A stretch of DNA of 64,000 bases from contig NZ_PHUG01000001.1 in the NCBI RefSeq assembly GCF_002813325.1, forward strand, positions 3,906,001 through 3,970,000. Reading direction: 5' to 3'. A program made the position numbers and the translations under genes. The notes beneath the pieces are model-generated. The model made no database searches and was not told where the DNA came from. It saw only the letters and a program-made list of their open reading frames with translations. The stretch comes from Janthinobacterium sp. 64 (lineage in GTDB: Bacteria > Pseudomonadota > Gammaproteobacteria > Burkholderiales > Burkholderiaceae_D). The number at the start of each line of letters is the position of its first letter. Position 1 is the first letter of the stretch. Shown piece by piece: positions 58,482 to 64,000 of the stretch.

Positions 58482-59429
58482 ATGGCAGACGTCTTGAAAC
58501 CGCTGATCGAACAGCGCGCCGACCCGCATATCTACCGTCACAGCGACGGATACTATTACTTTACGGCTTCCGTGCCCCAGTACGACCGCATCGAACTGCG
58601 CCGCGCCGACAGCATCGCCGGCTTGGCCGGCGCGCCAACGGTCGACGTGTGGCACAAGCCGGAAACGGGGCCGTACAGCGAGCTGGTGTGGGCGCCGGAA
58701 TTGCACTTCAACCAGGGCGCCTGGTATGTGTATTTTGCCGCCGCGCCGAGCCGCGAGATCAAACATAAACTGTTTCAGCACCGCATGTATGCGATCCGTA
58801 ACACGAATGCGAATCCGCTCGAAGGCGAGTGGGAATTCATGGGCCAGATCGATACGGGCATCGACACCTTCTGCCTGGACGCCACCACGTTCGAGCACGA
58901 TGGCGTGCTGTATTACCTGTGGGCGCAGAAAGATGTGGCCATCGAAGGCAATTCCAACCTGTACATCGCGCCGATGGCCACGCCGTGGCAGCTGGCCGGC
59001 CCGCCCGTGATGCTGAGTAGACCTGAGTTCGACTGGGAAATCCGCGGCTTCTGGGTCAACGAGGGGCCATCCGTATTGAAACGCAATGGCAAGATCTTCA
59101 TCAGCTATTCGGCCAGCGCCACCGATGAAAACTACGCGATGGGCTTGCTGTGGGCCGACGAGTCCGCCGACTTGCTCGATCCGGCGGCGTGGAGCAAGTC
59201 GCCTGAGCCCGTGTTTGCCACCTGCTACGAGCACGGCATCTACGGCCCCGGCCATAACAGTTTCACGACGGCCGGCGACGGCGATGGCGTATTGCTGGTG
59301 TACCATGCCCGCACCTACACGGAAATTGTTGGCGATCCTTTGTGGAACCCGGACCGCCACACGTTTGTCAAACCGCTGCGCTGGGATGCGCAAGGCATGC
59401 CCGTGTTTGGCCGTTCATCGACCCTGTAA
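58482..59429 (+). CDS. Glycoside hydrolase family 43 protein (probable exo-arabinosidase)
   Basis: The start at 58482 follows ATGGAGCAAGCAAC and gives 315 residues without a signal peptide, so it works in the cytosol. The GH43 five-bladed propeller pattern is seen: RADPHIYRHSDGYYYFTAS with the catalytic base aspartate near the N-terminus, LVWAPELHFNQGAWYVYFAA, the central LDATTFEHDGVLYYLWAQ, and GFWVNEGPSVLKRNGKIFISYSAS with the acid glutamate. Family members split arabinose or xylose from side chains. Substrate preference inferred from the operon. Confidence 0.88.
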   Translation: MADVLKPLIEQRADPHIYRHSDGYYYFTASVPQYDRIELRRADSIAGLAGAPTVDVWHKPETGPYSELVWAPELHFNQGAWYVYFAAAPSREIKHKLFQHRMYAIRNTNANPLEGEWEFMGQIDTGIDTFCLDATTFEHDGVLYYLWAQKDVAIEGNSNLYIAPMATPWQLAGPPVMLSRPEFDWEIRGFWVNEGPSVLKRNGKIFISYSASATDENYAMGLLWADESADLLDPAAWSKSPEPVFATCYEHGIYGPGHNSFTTAGDGDGVLLVYHARTYTEIVGDPLWNPDRHTFVKPLRWDAQGMPVFGRSSTL

Positions 59430-59446
59430 AACCTGGATCCGACGCC

Positions 59447-60517
59447 ATGACCCCAGTTGATTCTGTTTCAGTGACGCAAGCGCCGTTCGGCATCCTGCCC
59501 GATGGCCAGCCCGTCAGCGTATTTACCCTGACGAACCGCCAGGGCATGCAAGTCAAAGTGCTCGACTTTGGCGCCATCATCAGCGAAATCCACGTGCCGG
59601 ACCGCGACGGCCACTTTGCCGACGTGGTGCTGGGATTTGATCGCATCGAGCCGTATCTGCACAACGGCGCTTTCCTGGGCGCCGTCATCGGCCGCTACGG
59701 CAACCGCATCGCCGAAGGACGTTTCAGCCTCGACGGCAAGGATTACCAGCTGGCCGTCAACAACCCGCCCAATCACTTGCATGGCGGCAACCAAGGCTTT
59801 CACCAGGTCATGTGGCAGGCCGAGCCGTTCACCAGCGACGATGCCGTCGGCATCACGTTCACGCGCAGCAGCCCCGACGGGGAAGACGGTTATCCGGGCA
59901 AGCTCGACGTCACCGTCGTGTACGAACTGGACAATGATAATGCGCTGAGCCTGCGCTACCACGCGGTGACGGACCAGGCCACGCCGATCAACTTGACCAA
60001 CCACAGCTATTTCAATCTGGCGGGGCAGGGCACTATCCTCGGCCACGAGGTGACGATCAACGCGGACCGCTACCTGCCCGTCGATGCAGGGTCGATACCC
60101 ACGGGCGAACTGGCGGACGTGTCCGGCACGCCGTTCGACTTGCGCCAGAGCACCGTCATCGGCGATAACATTGATCTGCCGCATGAACAGCTGCGCATCG
60201 GCCGCGGTTACGACCATAACTTTGTGCTCAATAAACAGGCAGATCACGGGCTGAATCTGGCCGCCAGCGTGCGCGATCCGCAATCGGGCAGGGTGATGCA
60301 GGTGTACACGCAGGAGCCGGGTATCCAGTTTTATTCGGGCAATTTCCTCGACGGTAGCCAGCCCGGCAAGTTGCGCGCCAACAGTTATCGCAGCGCGCTA
60401 TGCCTGGAAACCCAGCATTTCCCCGATGCGCCGAACCAGTCGCATTTCCCGAACACCATCTTGCGCCCGGGCCAGGTGTATCAGACGGAAACGGTCTATC
60501 GGTTTTCCGCAGAATAA
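59447..60517 (+). CDS. galM: Aldose 1-epimerase (galactose mutarotase family)
   Basis: The ATG at 59447 gives 356 residues. Conserved blocks are GRYGNRIAEGRFSLDGKDYQLAVNNPPNHLHGG with the substrate-binding residues, YHAVTDQATPINLTNHSYFNLAGQG with the catalytic histidine, and the late EPGIQFYSGNFLDG segment with the catalytic glutamate region. It equilibrates alpha and beta anomers of aldoses after entry or release by GH43. It lies in the same unit as receptor, symporter and GH43, and its 3' end precedes a terminator. Confidence 0.92.
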   Translation: MTPVDSVSVTQAPFGILPDGQPVSVFTLTNRQGMQVKVLDFGAIISEIHVPDRDGHFADVVLGFDRIEPYLHNGAFLGAVIGRYGNRIAEGRFSLDGKDYQLAVNNPPNHLHGGNQGFHQVMWQAEPFTSDDAVGITFTRSSPDGEDGYPGKLDVTVVYELDNDNALSLRYHAVTDQATPINLTNHSYFNLAGQGTILGHEVTINADRYLPVDAGSIPTGELADVSGTPFDLRQSTVIGDNIDLPHEQLRIGRGYDHNFVLNKQADHGLNLAASVRDPQSGRVMQVYTQEPGIQFYSGNFLDGSQPGKLRANSYRSALCLETQHFPDAPNQSHFPNTILRPGQVYQTETVYRFSAE

Positions 60518-60532
60518 TCATCGCAGCTCCTT

Positions 60533-60544
60533 GGGGTCTGACCC
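60533..60544. repeat. GGGGTC-type half palindrome
   Basis: GGGGTCTGACCC, the core unit of the palindromes at 18555, 38522 and 41777, followed by unrelated sequence. Lies between the mutarotase stop and the terminator. Confidence 0.5.
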
Positions 60545-60600
60545 GGCGGGGGAATATGCCCGATGGGCAGATTCCGATCCCGAAGGGATAGACCAGCCCA

Positions 60601-60632
60601 CGCCCTGCCGCCACGCGCGCGCAGGGCGTTTT
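60601..60632 (+). terminator. Intrinsic terminator after the mutarotase gene
   Basis: Stem CGCCCTGC/GCAGGGCG with a 12-nt loop followed by TTTT, 84 bp after the mutarotase stop. It separates the uptake unit from the catabolic unit, which has its own promoter just downstream. Confidence 0.7.
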
Positions 60633-60646
60633 CATTGGTGCTGATG

Positions 60647-60713
60647 GATATCGTTTTCGATATCGGAACGCATTAAAAATTGATTGGAAAGGCATGGCAG
60701 GATTCTTTAGTAT
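60647..60713 (+). promoter_or_regulatory. Shared operator-promoter, dehydratase copy
   Basis: GATATCGTTTTCGATATC (60647-60664) is followed after 10 nt by AAAAATTGATTGGAAAG (60675-60691), and TTGGAA / TAGTAT with 18-nt spacing forms a -35/-10 pair. Same spacing and 16 of 17 identical bases in the block as at 54207-54273. The dehydratase start lies about 55 nt after the predicted transcription start. Confidence 0.75.
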
Positions 60714-60774
60714 TCCAACATCGCTGCCCGGGCCGACGACATTAGATCCGGCATGGCACAACCAGGAGAATGGC

Positions 60775-62517
60775 ATGTCTGAGACAAAAAAGAAGGTAGC
60801 CCTGCGCTCGGCCGAGTGGTTCGGCTCGCAGGACAAGAATGGCTTCATGTACCGCAGCTGGATGAAAAACCAGGGCATACCTGACCACGAATTTCATGGC
60901 AAGCCCATCATCGGCATCTGCAATACCTGGTCCGAACTGACCCCTTGCAACGCGCATTTCCGCCAGTTGGCCGAACACGTCAAGCGCGGCATCCTGGAAG
61001 CGGGCGGTTTCCCAGTTGAATTCCCCGTCTTCTCGAACGGCGAGTCGAATCTGCGCCCGACGGCCATGCTGACGCGCAACTTGGCGTCGATGGACGTGGA
61101 AGAATCGATCCGCGGCAATCCGATGGATGCCGTCGTGCTGCTGGTCGGCTGCGACAAGACGACGCCGGCGCTGCTGATGGGCGCGGCCAGCGTCGACATT
61201 CCCACCATCGTCGTCAGCGGCGGCCCCATGCTGAACGGCAAACTCAATGGCAAGGACATCGGTTCCGGCACGGCCGTATGGCAGTTGCACGAGCAGATGA
61301 AGGCCGGTTCCATCACCTTGCACCAGTTCATGTCGGCCGAATCGGGCATGTCGCGCTCGGCCGGTACCTGCAACACCATGGGCACGGCCTCGACGATGGC
61401 CAGCATGGCCGAAGCGCTGGGCACGTCCCTGCCGCACAACGCAGCCATTCCCGCCGTCGATTCGCGCCGCTACGTGCTGGCGCACATGTCGGGCATCCGC
61501 ATCGTCGAAATGGTGCACGAAGACCTGCGCCTGTCGAAAGTGCTGACGCGCGAAGCGTTTGAAAACGCCATCAAGGTCAACGCCGCCATCGGCGGTTCGA
61601 CCAACGCCGTGATCCACCTGAAAGCGATTGCTGGCCGCATCGGCGTGCCCCTGGAATTGGAAGACTGGACCAAGGTAGGCCGCGGCACGCCGACCATCGT
61701 CGACTTGCTGCCGTCGGGCCGTTTCCTGATGGAAGAGTTTTACTATGCGGGCGGCTTGCCGGCCGTGATACGCCGCTTGGGCGAGGGCGATCTGCTGCCG
61801 CACAAGAATGCGCTGACCGTCAACGGCAAGTCGCTGTGGGACAACTGCGTCGAAGCGCCGATCTACAACGACGAGGTGGTGCGTACCCTGGACAATCCCT
61901 TGCTGGCCGATGGCGGTATCTGCGTGCTGCGCGGCAACCTGGCGCCACGCGGTGCCGTGCTGAAACCGTCGGCCGCCTCGCCGCATCTGATGCAGCACCG
62001 CGGCAAGGCCGTCGTGTTCGAGGACTTTGAACATTACAAGGCCCGCATCGTTGATCCGGACCTCGATGTCGACGCGAACTCCGTGCTGGTCATGAAGAAC
62101 TGCGGTCCGAAAGGCTATCCCGGCATGGCGGAAGTGGGCAACATGGGCTTGCCGCCGAAACTGCTGGCGCAAGGCATCACGGACATGGTGCGCATCTCGG
62201 ATGCGCGCATGAGCGGCACCGCCTACGGCACGGTCGTGCTGCACGTGGCACCGGAAGCGATGGCCGGCGGCCCGCTGGGCATCGTCAAGGATGGCGACAT
62301 GATCGCCCTCGATTGCCACGCCGGCAGCCTGAACATCGACATCAGCGACGCGGAAATCGCCGAACGCCTGGCAGCTCGCGAACTGGGCAGCGCGCCCGGG
62401 CCGAAGAGCGGCTACCAGCAGCTGTACATCGAACACGTGTTGCAGGCCGACGAAGGCTGCGATTTCGACTTCCTGGTCGGCAATCGCGGTTCCGCCGTGC
62501 CGCGCCACTCACATTAA
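60775..62517 (+). CDS. araC: IlvD/Edd-family dehydratase, probable L-arabinonate dehydratase
   Basis: The ATG at 60775 gives 580 residues, first gene of the catabolic unit. Cysteines of the 2Fe-2S cluster are in ICNTWSELTPCN, LLVGCDKTTPALL and SRSAGTCNTMGTASTMA, as in L-arabinonate/D-xylonate dehydratases. The start and sequence (ALRSAEWFGSQDKNGFMYRSWMK) fit that subgroup rather than IlvD or Edd. The enzyme converts L-arabinonate (or a related pentonate) to the 2-keto-3-deoxy acid. The symbol follows the oxidative-arabinose convention and does not mean the regulator AraC. D-xylonate is an alternative substrate. Confidence 0.87.
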   Translation: MSETKKKVALRSAEWFGSQDKNGFMYRSWMKNQGIPDHEFHGKPIIGICNTWSELTPCNAHFRQLAEHVKRGILEAGGFPVEFPVFSNGESNLRPTAMLTRNLASMDVEESIRGNPMDAVVLLVGCDKTTPALLMGAASVDIPTIVVSGGPMLNGKLNGKDIGSGTAVWQLHEQMKAGSITLHQFMSAESGMSRSAGTCNTMGTASTMASMAEALGTSLPHNAAIPAVDSRRYVLAHMSGIRIVEMVHEDLRLSKVLTREAFENAIKVNAAIGGSTNAVIHLKAIAGRIGVPLELEDWTKVGRGTPTIVDLLPSGRFLMEEFYYAGGLPAVIRRLGEGDLLPHKNALTVNGKSLWDNCVEAPIYNDEVVRTLDNPLLADGGICVLRGNLAPRGAVLKPSAASPHLMQHRGKAVVFEDFEHYKARIVDPDLDVDANSVLVMKNCGPKGYPGMAEVGNMGLPPKLLAQGITDMVRISDARMSGTAYGTVVLHVAPEAMAGGPLGIVKDGDMIALDCHAGSLNIDISDAEIAERLAARELGSAPGPKSGYQQLYIEHVLQADEGCDFDFLVGNRGSAVPRHSH

Positions 62518-62529
62518 GCGGAGAATCCC

Positions 62530-63522
62530 ATGCTGTTGCTGCAATTTACGAATGAACATGGCGGCCGCCTCGTCGGCCTGCTGCAAGACGACGCCATCCG
62601 CGTCATCGAAGGCTACAACACGACGTATGCGCTGGCGCAAGACGCCATCCGCAAAAGAGTGAGCCTGGTGGAGCTGGTCAACGCCACCGTCGGCAATACC
62701 ACGCATTCCTTTGCCGACGTGGCCGCTGCCGGCCGCGTGCTGCCGCCGCTCGACCATGCCGACGAGGCGCATTGCTACGTGACGGGCACGGGCCTGACCC
62801 ACCTGGGCAGCGCCGGCGCGCGCGACGCCATGCACAAGAAGATCGGCGGCGACGCGGAGTCGCTGAGCGACTCGATGAAAATGTTCCGCCTCGGCGTGGA
62901 AGGCGGCAAGCCCGCCGATGGCACGGCCGGCGCCCAGCCAGAGTGGTTCTATAAAGGCGACGGCTCCATCGTGCGCGCTGGCGGCCAGCCGCTGCGCATG
63001 CCGGACTTTGCCCTCGATGGCGGCGAAGAGCCGGAAATCGCGGGCCTGTACGTGATCGGCGACGACGGCCAGCCATATCGCGTTGGCTACGCCATCGGCA
63101 ATGAATTCTCGGATCACGTGACGGAACGCCAGAACTATCTGTACCTGGCCCATTCGAAGCTGCGCATGTGCAGCGTGGGACCGGCACTGCTGGTGGGCGA
63201 ATTGCCCGCGCATATCGCAGGTACTTCGCGCGTGCTGGACGGGGCCGGCAAGGTGCGCTGGGAAAAAGCGTTCGTCAGCGGCGAAGACAATATGTCGCAC
63301 ACGATTGCCAACCTGGAACACCATCACTTCAAGTATCCGCTGTTCAAGCGCCCTGGCGACGTGCACGTGCACTTCTTCGGCACGGCAACGTTAAGCTTTG
63401 CCGATGGCGTGAGCGTGGCGCCGGGCGAAACCTTTGAAATCGAAGCGCCGGCCTTTGGCCCTGCCTTGCGCAACCGCCTCGACGTCTTCCCAACCGAATT
63501 TGCGAAAGTGAGCACATTATGA
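62530..63522 (+). CDS. AraD1-type fumarylacetoacetate-hydrolase-family protein
   Basis: A 330-residue FAH-fold protein. Segments LLQFTNEHGGRLVGLLQDDAIRVIEGYNTTYALAQ, CYVTGTGLTHLGSAGARDAMHKKIGG, PEWFYKGDGSIVRAGGQPLRMP and SHTIANLEHHHFKYPLFKRPGDVHVHFFGTATLSF match the AraD1 family, which is annotated in oxidative L-arabinose pathways. Predicted to convert 2-keto-3-deoxy-L-arabonate to alpha-ketoglutarate semialdehyde by dehydration. It lies 12 bp after the dehydratase gene and overlaps the next gene by 4 bp, supporting the same operon and pathway. Confidence 0.85.
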   Translation: MLLLQFTNEHGGRLVGLLQDDAIRVIEGYNTTYALAQDAIRKRVSLVELVNATVGNTTHSFADVAAAGRVLPPLDHADEAHCYVTGTGLTHLGSAGARDAMHKKIGGDAESLSDSMKMFRLGVEGGKPADGTAGAQPEWFYKGDGSIVRAGGQPLRMPDFALDGGEEPEIAGLYVIGDDGQPYRVGYAIGNEFSDHVTERQNYLYLAHSKLRMCSVGPALLVGELPAHIAGTSRVLDGAGKVRWEKAFVSGEDNMSHTIANLEHHHFKYPLFKRPGDVHVHFFGTATLSFADGVSVAPGETFEIEAPAFGPALRNRLDVFPTEFAKVSTL

Positions 63523-64000
63523 GTTTCAATATCACCGGTGATGCATTGATCGGCGGCGTCGCCGTCAAGGGCAATGGCGGCTCCTTCGAAGCGTGGGACC
63601 CGGCCGCGCGCGCGCACATCGCGCCTGCCTTCCACATGGTTGACGTAGCGCAAATCGATGAGGCTTGCCGTCTGGCGCAAGCCGCCTTCGACCCGTTCCG
63701 CGCCACCACGGATGCGCAGCGCGCCGATTTTCTCGACACCATCGCCGCGCAAATCGGCGAACTGGGCGACGAGCTGATCGTGCGCGCCATGACGGAAAGC
63801 GGCTTGCCGCGCGCCCGCCTGGAAGGCGAACGTGGCCGCACGGTGGGTCAATTGAAACTGTTCGCCGGCTTGCTGCGAGAGGGATCGTGGACGGATGCGC
63901 GCATCGATTCGGCTTTGCCCGAGCGTGTGCCGCCGCGTCCTGACTTGCGCTTGCGCATGATCGGCCTGGGCCCCGTCGCCGTGTTTGCGGCCAGTAACTT
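63519..64000 (+). CDS. Alpha-ketoglutarate semialdehyde dehydrogenase, 5' part (truncated by window end)
   Basis: The ATG at 63519 overlaps the AraD1 stop by 4 bp (ATGA). The 160 visible residues (start MSFNITGDALIGGVAVKG; then QIDEACRLAQAAFDPFRATT, RARLEGERGRTVGQLKLFAGLLREGSW, RPDLRLRMIGLGPVAVFAASN) form the N-terminal part of an NADP-type aldehyde dehydrogenase, close to ketoglutarate-semialdehyde dehydrogenases. It would oxidise the semialdehyde to alpha-ketoglutarate and end the pathway. The catalytic cysteine lies beyond the window. Confidence 0.88.
   Translation, partial: MSFNITGDALIGGVAVKGNGGSFEAWDPAARAHIAPAFHMVDVAQIDEACRLAQAAFDPFRATTDAQRADFLDTIAAQIGELGDELIVRAMTESGLPRARLEGERGRTVGQLKLFAGLLREGSWTDARIDSALPERVPPRPDLRLRMIGLGPVAVFAASN

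Overview
The window is a GC-rich chromosomal segment from a betaproteobacterium, most probably an Oxalobacteraceae member of the Janthinobacterium/Massilia/Duganella type. This is inferred from gene content (polyhydroxybutyrate genes, EttA, Kup, LytS/LytTR pair, AraD1-type pentose catabolism, a 76-nt tRNA-Arg) and from the style of the intergenic palindromes; no 16S gene is present to confirm it. Both ends cut through genes.

Layout. Positions 1-11300 hold housekeeping and envelope genes: a DUF924 fragment, a DUF2520 oxidoreductase, a diguanylate cyclase, a small molybdopterin-domain protein, a beta-barrel outer membrane protein, ettA, rarD, kup, an FKBP lipoprotein, a PP-loop ATPase and an ElaA acetyltransferase. 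Positions 11300-24330 hold ohr, a LytS/LytTR two-component pair, a class II deacetylase, gshA, prmC, dsbB, prfA, hemA, an OmpR-type regulator and minCDE. Positions 24500-30900 hold metE/metR, divergent around a perfect MetR box, and the PHB genes (phasin, thiolase, acetoacetyl-CoA reductase). Positions 30900-43250 are mixed metabolism and envelope: LysE exporter with its Lrp/AsnC regulator, proline iminopeptidase, fadH, a CPA2 antiporter, a FabH-like synthase and a carboxy-terminal processing protease. Positions 43750-48100 hold a tandem pair of M13 metallopeptidases, followed by a cytochrome c and tRNA-Arg(CCG).

Positions 49070-53830, directly after the tRNA, form a visibly AT-richer accessory island. 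It carries three copies of a miniature inverted-repeat element flanked by TA and an unusual minus-strand cluster. The cluster has two short paralogous peptides (shared MNQ start, TLxEIExREN leader block and CCI[FV]N end), a strong terminator or attenuator, an LpxL/HtrB-like acyltransferase-fold protein with a degenerate catalytic motif, and an M50 site-2-type membrane protease with a small N-terminal domain. This looks like an uncharacterised RiPP or processed-peptide system and is the most interesting part of the window.

Positions 54200-64000 are a pentose (probably L-arabinose/arabinan) utilisation locus: TonB-dependent receptor, GPH-family symporter, cytosolic GH43, mutarotase, then arabinonate-type dehydratase, AraD1-type FAH protein and a ketoglutarate-semialdehyde dehydrogenase. 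The two transcription units start with the same composite promoter (GATATC-N6-GATATC, then 10 nt, then a 17-nt block identical at 16 positions), so they are probably one regulon. Other repeats seen are a 96-bp element in two inverted copies and a family of GGGGTC..GACCCC palindromes between genes.
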